From positions 1,240,001-1,304,000 of the forward strand of contig NC_063070.1 in the NCBI RefSeq assembly GCF_022605165.1: a stretch of DNA of 64,000 nt, in the 5' to 3' direction. The position numbers and the translations under genes were made by a program. Below the pieces are notes generated by a model. It saw only the letters and a program-made list of their open reading frames with translations, did no database searches and was not told the origin of the DNA. Within the stretch, counting starts at the first letter, position 1; each line of letters starts with the position of its first letter. The stretch comes from Purpureocillium takamizusanense. Taxonomy: Eukaryota; Ascomycota; Sordariomycetes; Hypocreales; Ophiocordycipitaceae. Shown here one piece after another: positions 8,514 to 20,730 of the stretch.

Positions 8514-10741
8514 CTAGACCTGCGCGTTCCACGTCTGCCCAAACTCAAAACTCCAGTTCAGCTCGCCCAGCATCTCCGCAGGCACCTGAAAGGACCAGCC
8601 GTCGGCCATTTCGGGCCCGCCCATGTGCGGGTACGAGCCCGCGGCCACGGCCTGGGGCGGGGCCAGCGGCCGGCGGTTGGGCGGCATGGCCACGGGGCCG
8701 GCGGCGGAGGCGTTGGCGGCGGCGTTGGCGGCGGCGGCCTGGCGCTGCGAGACCATAAACTCGTCGATGCGCGCGACCTGGGAGCGCAGCCGCTCGCTCG
8801 CGCTGGCCGAGTGGTGGACCGCCTCGAGGCTCTCGAGCAGCTGCGCCAGCGACAGCATGATGTCGCGCACCTGGCTGTAGTCGGCCTCGCTGAGCGGCTC
8901 CTCGAAGACGGACCCCAGGAAGGCGCCGATGCCGCCGAGGTGGTGCAGCAGCGGTGTGCTGATGGCGACGAGGTAGCTGACGGGCACGGAGACGAAGGCG
9001 TCGACCACCTCCCTGACGATCTGGCACCGCTCGCCGATGCTGGCCCCGCCGGCCGCGAACAGCACCATGCGCACCAGCTGCAGGCTGCCGGTGATGTTGG
9101 CGGCCTGGTACCCGAAGAGGTCCTTTTTGACATTGTACGTGAGCTGCGGCGTCTCCTTGAAGCACGCCGGCAGGTTGAGGTACATTTGCAGGACGCTGTC
9201 GCGGACCGACGCCTCGGTCACGCTCGTCGACTTGTCCTCGAAGATCTCGTGCAGAAACGACTGGCGCCGCGAGCGGTTGCTGTGGTACCGGAAGCGCGTC
9301 AGGGCGTGCTCCAGCACCCGGTAGAGGTCCGTGATGAAGTTCCACCCGGACAGCCAGCAGTCGGAACGCACCGTCAGGGCCCGGCGCGTCGACGTGGAGC
9401 TGACCGAGTTGGGGCTGTGGTCGGCGTCGGGCACGCTGCCGTCCTCGATGAGCTCGTCGTCGACCTCCATCGGGTACGCCACGTTGGACAGCTGCTCGCG
9501 CGACCGGATGATGCCTCCCCACACGACCGACGTGTAGATGTCGAGCGTGTAGATGGACCAAAACTGGACCGCGGTTAGCACTCATGTTGGGGAAGAGCAC
9601 GGATCAGAGTACGCACCAGCCGCCTCCGCTCCTCCTTTTCGATGACGCCGATGCCGGCCGGCCAGTTGGACTCGTCGTGCAGGGCGTCCATGGCGACGAG
9701 GGTGTGGTAGGTGCCGAGGTGCTGGTGCATGTCCCGTATGCGGCTGTTCTGGATGGCGGTGATGGCGAGGATGGCGTGGGCGCGCAGGACGTTGAGGCTC
9801 GAGTCCGGGCTGATGTCGATGAGCTGGCGCTTGGCCTCGGCGTAGAAGACGTCCGGGGGCGGGTCGCGCAGCGAGTCGAGGTCCCAGCGCGGGTTGGTGA
9901 CGGAGCCGTCGCGGATGCGGCTGCTGACGAGGGCGCAGACGGCCATGGTGTTGGCGAAGAGCGGGCGGCTGGTGAGGTAGTCGGCGCGGGAGATGCGCCG
10001 CGTGAACGAGGGCTGGTGGAAGAAGCAGAAGATGGGGTAGACGAGCTCAAAGTAGAGCTCGACGAGGTCGACGATGACGGCCTGGGAGGCGATGCGCGGC
10101 GCCTCCCAGACGTCGTGCTGCTGCGGACGGGCAAAGGCCGCCGCGGCCGCGTGGTGGTTGGGCCCGCGGTAGGGGACCGAGACGGGACGCGAGCCGCCGC
10201 CCGCCGCGGAGCCGACCGAGTTGGGCGTCGTCGAGGGCGGCGTCGGCCCGGAGGCGGGACGGGGGATCGGCTCGTCGGGGCCGCCTCCTCCTGAGCCTCC
10301 CATTCCTCCTCCGCCTCCTCCGCCTCCGCCTCCACGCGCCGGGCCGCCGCCGGGGCCGCTCGAGGACGCCGTCGACGATCGAGGCTGGACGCCCCGCCGG
10401 CGAGGCTTCCGGTGATAGGTGCAGGGCTGCTCAAAGTCGCGGCAGTTGGCGCACGAGACGCCGTCGCCCGAGGGCCGGCAGCGGATGCTGCGCTGGTGGC
10501 AGTAGTCGCAGGCCTGGGTGACGCGCCGCTGCTTGGGCTTGGACGAGGCGACGGGCGAGACGGCCGAGTGGTGGCCCGCCGCCGCGCCGGCACCCGCGCC
10601 GGTGCCGTGGCCGTTGACGTTGGTCGCGCCGCTCTCGGTGCCGTCGTTGGTGATGGCGATGCCGGCGACCCGCGGGCCCGCCGTTGCCGCGGCAGTCGTC
10701 GACCGCCCCGGCGGCGGTGCCGCTGCGCCGCCCGTGTCCAT
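8514..10741 (-). CDS. Zn2Cys6 transcription factor with fungal MHR domain, one intron
   Basis: Exons 10741-9617 and 9563-8514 (53-nt intron, donor GTGCGT, phase 0) give 724 residues. The junction restores ERRRL|FWSIYTLD, a hallmark of the fungal-specific TF (MHR) domain, which supports the splice. The zinc cluster is Cys78, 81, 88, 97, 100 and 107 (CX2CX6CX8CX2CX6C), followed by a basic HRKPRRRG segment. A Gly-rich run near 138-150 and Ser/Pro-rich linkers separate it from the MHR (from about 215). A nuclear DNA-binding regulator; its targets are unknown. Position next to the sugar transporter makes that gene a reasonable candidate target, but this is inference. The start ATG at 10741 precedes a low-complexity Ala/Gly N-terminus. 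Confidence 0.92.
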
Positions 10742-11581
10742 GGTATCGTCCTGTCGATCGAGCTCAGTCTGCCGGTCCGGTCCAGGGATGCTGCCCGGTC
10801 ATTCACGCATTCATCCAGGGCCAAGAGGGCGGGACGCTGCTGCTGCGGGTTCTCTGCCGTTTAGGCGACGACGAGTCGAGGGCACAGTCTGGCCCCCGTA
10901 GCTTGGGTGTGGGCGGCGGCCGGCGGCGGAGGGGACGGACCCTGGGCCCTTTTTGGTCCTGGAGACTCGTGACCGGCGACAGATGCGGAGAGGGGGGAAA
11001 GGGGGGGGGGGGTCCTTGACAGCTGCCCTCTTCGCTTTGTTGGCTGCGTACCGCCAGGGTCGCATTCGGGGTCGGCCAAGGTTTGGGAAGAAGGATTCGC
11101 GCGCGCACGCAAGACGTGGACGGGGTTGGCACTGTGCGGCGCGCGCGGCGGGTGCGGGGCGAACACGGCGCGGCCACAGTGCACGCACGGCCCCTACTCT
11201 GAGACTCTTTGGGCCCTCCTCCGATCGGGACGCCGAGTTTGACAGATGCGGCTGTCAACGGTCCACCAACGGGGGCGGTGGCTCTTCAGCTCCTGTCTCA
11301 TGCGCATGTCACGTCCAATCTCTCGGGCTCACAACCAGCCACGCACGCACTCCTCTCACCTTCACACGCACCCTCACTCGCTCCTTGGTCATTCATCACG
11401 TCGCCGCCGCTTCATTGCAGTTGCCGTGACACCCGGCATCAGCCGCCTTCACCGCCATCGGTTTCGCCACCACGGTCCGATCATAAAGTCATTATCGCTA
11501 CAAAGTTACAGATGCACCCGCTGCCGGCCACGCGGTGGGGATAGGCAAGTATGTATGTACATGGGACGCGGTCCCGATGGC
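10742..11581. other. Intergenic region upstream of Zn2Cys6 gene
   Basis: Promoter and leader of the Zn2Cys6 regulator and 3' region of the SDR gene. It contains purine-rich G runs (about 10990-11010). No coding sequence is recognised. Confidence 0.5.
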
Positions 11582-12646
11582 TCACGCCTGCTGCTGGCTC
11601 CGCTCCATCTCAAACAGCTGCGGCAGCAGCTCGCCCAGGCAGTCGTCCAGCCCCCGCCAGCGGATGCCGAGGACGCGCTCCGTGTCGCTGGCGTCGACGC
11701 CAAAGTGCGTGTGGCTCTCGCGGCGGCCGGGCTCGCCCACGGGGATGCGGTCGGCAAACTTGGTGGCGACGCGGCGGCCGACGTCGGCCAGCTCCTGGTT
11801 GCAGTAGACGCCCTGGCCCAGCAGGAAGCGCGCGCCGCCGGCCTCGGGCACCCGCAGGGCCCGGACGTGCGCGTCGGCCACGTCGCGGACGTCGACCCAC
11901 ACGGGCGCCTTGGTCGGCGGCACGGGCGCGTCCCTGCCGGGCGACACGGCGGCCCACACGAGGAGGTTGCTCGTGTTGAGCCCGTCGATGGAGCGCGGGC
12001 GCGCGCCGGGCAGGAAGGCCCCGAACACCATGCCGGGGCACAGGCTGACGAGGTCGAAGCCCGGGCGGTCCTCGTCGACGAAGCGCCACGCCGCCTTCTC
12101 GGCCGCCGTCTTGCTGGCCCGGTACGCCGTGGGCGCGTTGGCCGCCCGCACGCCGTCCTCGTACGTCAGGGGGCTCCAGTCGCGCGCCGTGTACGTCCTG
12201 CCCGGCGAGGGCCCCGCGGCGGCGTCGTAGATGCAGGCGAAGCTGTTGGTGTGGACGACGCGGGCCACGCTCTTGATCTGGGCGGCGGCCTCGAGGACGG
12301 CCGTGGCGCCGCGCACCGAGGGCACCATGAGGTCGTGCTCAAAGTCGGTGGCGTTGTAGTGGAAGGGCGCGGCCAGGTGCAGGACGGCGCTCGGCGAGAG
12401 CGAGCCCAGGGCCGCGAGGTAGCTCTGCGCCGAGGTGATGTCCTCGACGACCACCGTGGACAGGTTGGGGTGCGCGCCGTGCGTCTCGGCGACGGCGCGG
12501 CCCTTGGAGGCGGACCGGACGGTGCCGACGACGCGGTAGCCGGCGGCGAGGAGGGCGGCGACGCAGTGCTGCGCGATGAAGCCGTTGGCGCCGGTGACGA
12601 CGACCGTGGCCGGCGGCTCGATGGGCGATGCAATCTTGGACGGCAT
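11582..12646 (-). CDS. Extended SDR, NAD(P)-dependent epimerase/dehydratase (Gre2/dihydroflavonol-reductase-like)
   Basis: Single exon of 354 residues from the ATG at 12646; the open frame continues upstream without a better start. The Rossmann motif VVVTGANGFIA lies at 15-25 and the catalytic YxxxK is Tyr175-Lys179 in AYRASK, with Ser135 (HTNSFAC) as the likely third residue. The loop after the first strand pair ends in TVRS (42-45), as in NADPH-using ketoreductases of this group. Fungal relatives reduce methylglyoxal, 3-methylbutanal or other carbonyls, and some work in secondary metabolism; the substrate cannot be read from sequence. No signal peptide; probably cytosolic. It shares strand with the upstream regulator, but 0.84 kb separates them. 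Confidence 0.9.
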   Translation of the reverse strand: MPSKIASPIEPPATVVVTGANGFIAQHCVAALLAAGYRVVGTVRSASKGRAVAETHGAHPNLSTVVVEDITSAQSYLAALGSLSPSAVLHLAAPFHYNATDFEHDLMVPSVRGATAVLEAAAQIKSVARVVHTNSFACIYDAAAGPSPGRTYTARDWSPLTYEDGVRAANAPTAYRASKTAAEKAAWRFVDEDRPGFDLVSLCPGMVFGAFLPGARPRSIDGLNTSNLLVWAAVSPGRDAPVPPTKAPVWVDVRDVADAHVRALRVPEAGGARFLLGQGVYCNQELADVGRRVATKFADRIPVGEPGRRESHTHFGVDASDTERVLGIRWRGLDDCLGELLPQLFEMERSQQQA

Positions 12647-13370
12647 GGTGAGTAGTTGGTCGGTCGGCTGTGTGTTTCCTCCGTCTGTGTGTGTGTGTGT
12701 GTCGTCGGTCACACGTGGCGGGTTGGCGTGCCTTTGTACGAGTTCCCTGCGGCCAGGATCCCCAAGGCGTCTCACACGATGCGCCGCTTCAGATGTCCTG
12801 TATTGCACCCAGCCGGCCGGAAGTAGGACAGGATGAGGAGACTCGATCGGACAGGACGCGCGGAGGAGGGCGGCGGCCGTTGAAAAAGGGGGCACACGGA
12901 GCGCGAGGCGAGCCCGGCGCAAATGCGTCTGCCTGCCTGGCCGCCCGGATTCTCTCATCCGCGGGCGGCATCTACTACACTACTCACTCCCCGGGGGAGA
13001 GCTTGATCGCATAGACACCCACCCCAGGGAGCCCATTGCGATTTGCGACTAGTCGACCGGACGGGCAAGACAAGGGGAACTTTGCAACGAGCCGGGGAGC
13101 AGGCCCCGTCGGGTGGGCTGCTCGCCTCGTTCGTTTGTCGTCGTAGAGCGGTCCATTATGCCAACTAATGGGCATCCGCGCCGCCGCCGTCTCGCGCCGC
13201 CCGCTGGGGCAGCCCGCGGGCCGTCCACGTCCACCAGCACCACCTATACTTCCCAAGATAGACCCGACCCGCCAGGCATCGCGCGGCCCGTCCGCCAGCG
13301 AGCGCAGGCGACTTCCCAGAGCGGCGGCGGCCGTCGAGTCTCCGGCCACACACATCACAGCGGCATCATG

Positions 13371-13395
13371 GCATCGCATCGCATCGCATCGCATC
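13371..13395. repeat. GCATC pentanucleotide repeat (5 copies)
   Basis: A perfect pentamer tract in intergenic DNA; a similar tract recurs at 20496-20518. Confidence 0.85.
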
Positions 13396-15248
13396 CAATC
13401 CGAACATGGTCCGTCCGTCCGTCTCTCTTGACCTGCCCTTTCCCCGTCAGTGCCCCGAGAGCGCCGTGCGTGCCCCGTGTGCTTCGACGACGGCCAACGG
13501 CCGACTGCAGCCGTCGCAAAAGGGGCTGAGGACGCGATGGCCGGGCTTCCCCTCTTCCGTGCTCGTGCCCCCTCGTGTCGTTTTTGTCGTGTGCGTGTGC
13601 GTGTGCCGTGGGCAGCAGGTCGCGCAAGGCTTCTCGAAGCAGTCGGCCGCCGCCGCACCGCAGTGTGTGGCGGCTGCGTCTGGGGCGGCCTACTGTACTG
13701 CCCTATGCACCAATTCGTGTAGGGCGGCGTGGGGGGTCCACGCTTCCATTCCGAGCAGCGCCCACGGCACGGGGGAGGCTCAGGTGCCAGCCAGCCCGGC
13801 ATGCCATGGCCAAGGTAGTGGACGCGGGTGCGAGTCGACAGGCAAATCGGAACCGCGGGCGGGCGACGCAAGAAGACGCAACGCGGTGCGACGCTGCGGA
13901 CACGATTCCTCCCGGTGGGCATTTTCCAATCTTTTTGGTGCAGCCGGGGCCCGTGATCCAGGGTTCCCGGTCTACGGGGCCTGGCCTGGCCTGGCCGGCG
14001 GGCTGGCTGGCAAGCGTCGATGCGCCGCGTCGGATCGGAGACGGACGGGGCTTAGGTTATTCAGTGCGTGCAAAGTGCGAAAGTGCAGCACGTCGCCTAC
14101 AGTGTAGGTGGTTAGCGGCGCCACTCTGCCCGTTGTGGGGGGGGCTGAGCTTGTGGACGGGACGGGAGGCTCTGCGTCGCAATTCGATTCTCCATGCTCC
14201 CCCTCCCACCGGACCCCGCGACGCGACGGGCTACCCTATGCGTGTGCGCGGAGACCGCCGAACTGAACACTGCTAGACGTTCCGTGGCATGGCGATGCAA
14301 TGTCGTCTCCGTGGAGACACGCTCGCGGCAGCGCAAACGCACGCATGAATCCGGCGCAGCGAACGCAACGAGGGTCGTCCTGGCAGCTCGCCGAGACCCC
14401 CATCGCTTAGGTTAGTACTAGGTTAGGGACCCTGGGGGCATGAATCTCTCTCTCTCTTTTTTTTTTGCGACGCTGCCAATCGCTGGGCGCCAGCTCGATC
14501 GCCCCCGAGAGCCGCCGCCAGTCCACCCATCTCTGTTATTATTGGCGACCCAGCTGGACGGCATCAGCAGGCGAATCGGGGCGCGGGGGGCTGCCCGGAC
14601 AGGCATCCTGCCGTGGGCTTGCTTGCGGTGGAGCGCGGGGGCCACCACTGGGCATCGCCTGGGATGTGTGCCTCCGCCTCCCGCTACCTTCGTAGGTACG
14701 TATTACTAAGGTAGGGTACCTGTACTGTAGGCACTCATGCACTGTAGGGTCTGCGGCGGCCGTCAGGGTGTCGTGTCGTCGTTTCAAGGTCCCGATATCC
14801 AGATGCGCGGCCCATGACAGGTGACAGCCGATCGCCAATGTCTCAGCCCCATCTGGTGTCTGGGTGCCGCCGCAGCATGCATTGTCCAATGGAGGCCGAC
14901 AGACGTCTCGCGTGGCGGAGGGTGGGCGCGTCGCACACGGGTTCACGAGACAAAGAGACGGACGGAGCGACGACACAGCGTCGATGCCCGTCCGAGACCC
15001 TCATCGGCAGCGGGCTTTAGGACGGGATCGAGAACCCCGCGGTGGTCTTGCGCCCAGCACCTCGAAACGCTCACACGTCGTGCCGTACGAGTAGGAAGAA
15101 ATACATGTACGCAGCGGCGGTCCAAGAGCTGCCCTCCGCATGCTCTGAGACACGTACCAGCCGGGGAGGCCCCGGTATCAGATCATGCCGGTTGCCGCTG
15201 GTGCATCTGTCCGCGCTGGCGTGCGTGGCCGGCTTGATGAGTCTGCGG

Positions 15249-15249
<1 letters not shown>

Positions 15250-15281
<32 letters not shown>
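15250..15281. repeat. GCT/CAG trinucleotide repeat (~10 copies)
   Basis: A perfect (GCT)10 tract plus GC. It would encode poly-Leu, poly-Ala or poly-Gln in various frames, but no surrounding gene is supported. Confidence 0.9.
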
Positions 15282-16416
15282 GCGACCGCCTCGATGCGAC
15301 GAGCGCTTGCGTCGGAACCGCGCATCGCCTCCATGCCTCGGCCGAGTCCCGCGGACCGGATCTGAGACGACAGACGGGGCCTGCCTGCATGCCTGAACTG
15401 GCTGGCCGGCCGGCAGTGGCCCCGCTGTCGATCGCGCACATAGACCGCCTCTGGAACGACGGCATGCCCTGCAAAAGATCACTGGGCATGAGGTATCTAC
15501 AGTGGGTGTAGCATCGCATCATAGGTGACCGCGGAGGTATTTGTTCGGACGGCAGCCCGCTTGGCTCGTTGATGGCGCGCTGGCGGATCGCAAACGTCGG
15601 CGTTGTCGGTGCGCCAAGACAGACGCCCAGCGCGCGCAAAAGAAAGCGCTGGCAAGTCTACCTATGTCGGACGGCAGGCCCGCTCTGTTCCCGTGCAGCG
15701 CGGCGGTTCGTCCAACGGGGCGCCAGCGTGCTCCGTCGCAAAGCATCGCCGCCACCATCCACTACCCCCGACGTAGCCAACGTACTATGCATTTCATTTT
15801 AATGTTTAACATCTATCTTTGTGGCCCGGCGGCTCTAGTGCCTACGGCCATCCACACTCTTCCCGGTCATTGATTCCACCTGAGCCCACTACGTACAGTA
15901 CCCTGATCCCTCCCTGCCAAGCAAGCGAGGCCGCTCTGGCCAGGGTCTTCTTGTCTGGGCACGTCCGTGTAAGTCTGCGGGGATGATCGCCCGGCCACCC
16001 CTCTGAAAGAGGGCGCACAGCGCCGTGCAGGAGGCGACGCAACGGACATGGCATTGTCGAGTGCTAAGCAGCATTGGCTTGTCAGTCCTCTCCGACGCCA
16101 TTTGTGATGTCATTGCGGTGTCTGCGTGCGTGGTCGACTTGTCGGGGTCTGAGACTGACGGACGTCGTCCGTTGTGCGACAATACGGTACGTTCCCCCAC
16201 GTTTAGTGCGGGTGGGAAGCCTCCAACGACGTGATGCCTATTGCCAACGACGTGATATCATGTGGGCGCACAATGGGTCGCCTGGCAGGCGATTTGCTCA
16301 CTTGCAGTCTGCAGCTCGACAGGCACGCTTACATGTACAATCCTATGTGGTCTCGAGTACACGCTACACTCCCCGGCGTGCCCTGCAGCACCAGCAACAG
16401 CAGTAGATTCGCTCAC

Positions 16417-18012
16417 TCAGTACACGTAATAAAACGCCGGGCTCGCCCTGTCCGTCTGGTTCTGGTTCTGGCTCTGGTCCACGGCGTCGAGCCCCCCGCC
16501 GCCGGCAGCGGTCCGCTTGTTGCGCCAGCCGTAGAGCAGGCGCAGCAGGACGGCGACGACAATGGAGCCGCCGCAGACGGCAAAGACGGTGATCTTGGCG
16601 GGCAGGTAGCCGGGGGCGTCGGCGGCGCGAAAGGTCTGGGGCCCGATGATGTTGGCGACGGAAAAGGAGACGGCGACGGCGGCGTTGGTGGTGACCTTTT
16701 TGGTGTAGCCGCGGGTGTTGGCGCCGACGAGGGCGTAGACGAGGGCGAGGGGCGCGACGGCAAAGTTGATGAGGTAGATGCCGGCGAGGGCGCCGGCCTG
16801 GGAGCGCTCGGCGTAAAAGGAGATGAGCCCGGCGCCGACCATGGTCGGGACCAGCAGCAGGCACATGGCCAGCCAGCGGGGCAGGTCGTAGAGGATGGCA
16901 AAGGTGCCGAGCAGGGTGGCGAGCACCGAGACGACGCCCGACGGCATGTTGAGCAGGGCGGCCACGTCGGGCGGGTAGCCGAAGCCGCGGATGAGCGTCG
17001 CGGAAAAGGTGGTGATGATGCCCGAGGGGATGACGATGAGGACCGTGGCCAGGCACAGCAGCCACACCTGCACGTCGCGCAGCGCCTCGACGATGCCCGA
17101 CGCGACAAACACCTTGGGCCCGTTGCCGTCGCCATCGCCGCCGCCGTGGTCGCGCGCCAGCGCCTCCTCGTGCAGCGCCTTGTCCGCGTCGGCGAGGAAG
17201 CGCGCCGCCCGCACGCCCGACGGCATGCGCAGCAGCACCGCGACGCCGACGAGCAGGTTGAAGACACCCACGGCGAGGAACATGACGCGCCAGCCCTCGA
17301 GCGTCGAGGACGACGAGGCATGCCGCCTGCTGCCCGTCTGCGCCGCCCACGAGATGAAGCCGCCCACGACCTGCCCGACGCCCAGCCCGCAGTACCACAC
17401 GCCGGTGCGCGGCGTCGCCTGCCGGCGCGTGTACCACTGCGACGTGATCATGATGAGGGCGGGCGTGATGACGGCCTCGAACATGCCCAGCAGGGTGCGC
17501 ACGGCCGCCGCCCCGGGGAAGCTCTGCGTCGCCGCGGTGCAGCAGATGGTGACGCCCCAGAGCACCACGTTGACGCCCAGCACCCGGGCCACGGGGAACC
17601 GCTGGATCAGGAACCCCTGCGGCAGCTCGGCCACGGCGTAGCCGATGAAGAAGGCCGTCGCCATCCACGAGAAGTCGTCGCCCCGGAAGTGCAGGCTCTC
17701 CGACATGCCCATGATGTTGGCGTAGTTGACGAGCACCTTGTCGAGGAACTGCAAGAAGTAGCACAGGAACATGAGCGGCATGATGGCCCAGTCAATCTTG
17801 CGCCGGATCGCGCGCAGCCGCGCCTCTCTGTCTTGGTGTCTCTGGACATCATCGCCGCCGCCGCCGTCGTCGTGGCTGGCGCTGCCGTTGCTGCTGTCCT
17901 TGCGCGTGCCGCCGATGGCACCCAACGCGCCCGTCGTCGTCGTCGTCGTCGACGCCACTACCACGTGGCCGTCGTCTTGGTTGCTCTTTTCCAACATGGT
18001 GTCCGAGGGCAT
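16417..18012 (-). CDS. MFS permease, anion:cation symporter (ACS, Dal5/Tna1-like) family
   Basis: Single exon of 531 residues; a second ATG at codon 6 is an alternative start. A Thr- and Asp/Gly-rich hydrophilic N-terminus precedes RRKIDWAIMPL (70-80) and the TM1 motif FLDKVLVNYANIMG, both diagnostic of the fungal ACS group (allantoate, nicotinate, pantothenate and tricarboxylate permeases). About 12 membrane segments, ending in a short cytosolic tail with FYYVY. It is expected in the plasma membrane, importing a small organic anion with protons; the substrate cannot be resolved. It lies 2.7 kb from the FAD monooxygenase. A 621-codon ORF on the opposite strand is only a codon-bias shadow. Confidence 0.92.
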   Translation of the reverse strand: MPSDTMLEKSNQDDGHVVVASTTTTTTGALGAIGGTRKDSSNGSASHDDGGGGDDVQRHQDREARLRAIRRKIDWAIMPLMFLCYFLQFLDKVLVNYANIMGMSESLHFRGDDFSWMATAFFIGYAVAELPQGFLIQRFPVARVLGVNVVLWGVTICCTAATQSFPGAAAVRTLLGMFEAVITPALIMITSQWYTRRQATPRTGVWYCGLGVGQVVGGFISWAAQTGSRRHASSSSTLEGWRVMFLAVGVFNLLVGVAVLLRMPSGVRAARFLADADKALHEEALARDHGGGDGDGNGPKVFVASGIVEALRDVQVWLLCLATVLIVIPSGIITTFSATLIRGFGYPPDVAALLNMPSGVVSVLATLLGTFAILYDLPRWLAMCLLLVPTMVGAGLISFYAERSQAGALAGIYLINFAVAPLALVYALVGANTRGYTKKVTTNAAVAVSFSVANIIGPQTFRAADAPGYLPAKITVFAVCGGSIVVAVLLRLLYGWRNKRTAAGGGGLDAVDQSQNQNQTDRASPAFYYVY

Positions 18013-20730
18013 CGGTCCTCGAGGCCGGGTTTGGGCACGCTGGCTACTTGGCCGGAGCGTCTGCGCCGGCGCAAACGTCTCAAGTTCTCAGGGTGACGCG
18101 CTCAACGACAGAGCGTCGTCTTCATCTATCGAGGTGGAGGAAGGCCGGGCAGACAAATGGACGCGTGGTGCCAAGGTACAAATAGTCGAGGGGCGCCCGC
18201 CCTGAGAAGATGCTACAAGGTCTCCGAAGCGGCTGCCAGGATGCCGTTGCTGTTGCGCATATGCACTCAGAGCGTCGTCTGGCTCCCAACGACAGATATA
18301 TGTGTCGTCGCCAGGTTCCCTGCCAACCGCAGCCAAGAGCCAGCAGTCTCAGGAGTTGTAGTCCCGACGACGGCTAGCGCCTCACCGTTGCGCCGTACTG
18401 CCTCAGTCATCGGCAAAAAGAGGCGTCTGGTTTGCGAGCGGCGATGACAAGCCTGCCTGCTAGTCGATTTAGCCACCCGGTACGTGACGCTTCCCCCCAA
18501 CATTCATCACCCCGTATGAGCGTCGCACAGCACGAGCACTCACGCTCGACGGACCGCACGGTTATTGTCTCTCTGGCGCCGCAGCTGCCTCTGCCGCACA
18601 ACCGGCATCCATGTCCAGGGAAGTCCCCCGTATCGTGCCCGGGGTGGACGTACCGACGTATCTGGGGAAACGGTCCGCGGGCGGAGCCTCCGCGCCGATA
18701 TCTGGGGGAAGCTGGAGCTTGAGCTTGAGCTCGACGGCACTGGAGCCAGGGTTCGTCTGGTGCACCAGACAAGACACTCGCCGCTGCGGAGGTGTCAAGG
18801 GAGGGTGTCGCCGCCGGGCCAACGATAGGGGGCGCGTCGCAACGCCGTCCAACGCTTCTGCCGTGGAGCCCTCTCGGTCCGCGCCGGCGCCACCGTCACG
18901 CTGCGCCATCTCGAGACGCGAGGCACGCAAGCACGCATCGCCCGGATAGACCGCCCGGATGGTATTCGTCGCTGTCTTTGCTTGTCGACTCCCCATGCGC
19001 GCCTGTCCCCAACCAGGCCATCGCACGAAGCTCAGCGACGACTCCACGATCCGCGCGGGCCGGGGGGCCGTCGCGAATGGAAGAATGGAATCGGATGCAG
19101 CCCGCGGACGGCAGATAGGTGCAGTATTCGGGGCAGCAGCAGTCGGACGGGCTCCTCGTGGCGGCCACGCCGCGTGGCAGCCTGCTTCTCCGCGATCGAG
19201 CGGCTGCCCGTGTTGATGTGGGTTGGTTTGTTTGACACGCGCAGCCAGCCGTCCCCGCGTTTCGGGGGCCTGGATCGACGGCAGGCGGTGCACTGAATTC
19301 ACTGTGCGCCGCCCGCCGTGTAAGTCAGCCCGGCGCAGCACTCCAGCGTCCCGCCCGCGCATCTCCAGGCCTCCCGTCCTCACGCATCGTTCGTTCCAGA
19401 GGGTGCAGCACCACCAGCTCAAGCAGAGCAGGGCAGAGGACGTCGGGCTCCCTGCCCTCACCACGCTGGAATCGCCCTGGAGCGAACCTTGACGGGCGGC
19501 CGTGACACTTTACGCCCAAACTGCATTCATTCGCTTCCCAATGTGCCCCTCGTCGTGCAACATGCATGCGTGCGTGCGTATGTCTTGCCGTCCCATCCAT
19601 CCGAATCGTCGTCGGTCGGCGGTGATAATGTCGCCGTCGCAAATCACGGCACTCGCTTGTTGGGCGTCCAGCAACCCGGTTCGGTTCCCGACAGCCGCCG
19701 CCGCGCGCCGCGGATCCCAGCCGGACGGTTCGCAACCACCACCACCCACCTGCATGGTGAGCGATCAACATGCGACAGTGCTGCTTCCAGGGCTGAGTGA
19801 CCCCGCGGGCGGCCAGCTGTCGTCATACTCGCTCTGACACGCCGTACCGCTCCGATGCTGGAAACCTGAACCCTATCTATACGTTAGTACGAAGCATATT
19901 CAGTACGTACATCATCAACGTGCAGCGCTGCCATGTGCCTTTTCCCTCTCTTCGTCCCGTCCCCCTCGCCGCCTCCACTTCAAACTCGCAGCCCATCTAT
20001 CTGCCCCTCCTCCACCTGGCACCACCCCCATCCCATCCCATCCCGTGAGCTTATTACCCGCCCAGCCCAGCCATCCCATCATCCGGCCGGCTTACACCGC
20101 ACTACAGTATACGTGCCATATCTTGGCCCCGCGCCTCCTCTCCTACCCCCCCTCCGCGGTCCTTTTCCTAAGCGACGAAGCGCGCGCTCCCCATATCTAA
20201 GTTCCTCCACGACAGTCTCCCCCCCGCACGATCAGGAATCTAGTCCCCTTACCCCCGAAACGCCAGCACCCCCATCGACTTGGAGAATCCCGGGCGCCTC
20301 GCAACCCCGCGCGAAAAGGCAAGGCATAGGCATAGGACCAACGGCATCACCCCCCAACGAGCCGTGGGCGCATACCTACGCCTCCTCCGTGTTAGCGGGC
20401 TGGTCCTCCGCCACTGCCCTTCCTGCCGCCGCTTACAGTCAGTCGACGGCGTCGGCTGTTGGTCCTGGGATCCGCCGCCGACGCTCTCGGCGGAGCCATC
20501 GCATCGCATCGCATCGCAGCAGACGGGAGTAGCGCATCACAGCCAGGCACGCAGGCACGCAGCACCGCAGGCATCAAACGATCCGACGTCGAGATGAAAT
20601 AAAAGTCTCTTCTTTTGACCCGTTCCGCCCAATGCCCCCCAAGACGCATAAGAAGAGAGAACCCGCGCTCGATCGCTGCAACAAGGAGACAGAGACAAAG
20701 ATATACCCCCATACCACAACACACCGCACC
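18013..20730. other. Divergent intergenic region between ACS permease and FAD monooxygenase
   Basis: A 2.7-kb region with both promoters at its ends. No ORF resembles a known protein. Pyrimidine-rich DNA precedes the monooxygenase (about 19930-20240), and a GCATC tract lies at 20496-20518. Confidence 0.5.
20496..20518. repeat. GCATC pentanucleotide repeat (4 copies)
   Basis: Tandem pentamers about 210 bp upstream of the monooxygenase start; same unit as at 13371-13395. Confidence 0.8.

Larger units (their letters stand above)
12647..16416. other. Intergenic region (3.8 kb), no defensible gene
   Basis: ORFs up to about 310 codons exist but are Arg/Cys/His-rich translations without family features, so I leave them out. 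The stretch holds a (TG)n tract near 12686-12702, GCATC pentamers at 13371-13395, a CT tract followed by T9 around 14446-14467, AT-rich TAGGTA/TACGTA motifs around 14404-14426 and 14690-14735, and a GCT trinucleotide repeat at 15250-15281. Confidence 0.5.

Noticed and set aside
12984..13922. 312-codon minus-strand ORF in the 12.6-16.4 kb gap
   Set aside because: It runs across pentamer repeats and shows composition of non-coding DNA.
15250..15281. GCT repeat as a polyglutamine-coding exon (minus frame)
   Set aside because: The surrounding ORF has no supporting codon pattern, splice-linked domains or homologous features.
16231..18096. 621-codon plus-strand ORF opposite the ACS permease
   Set aside because: Mirror of the permease codons; charged, low-complexity translation with no domain.
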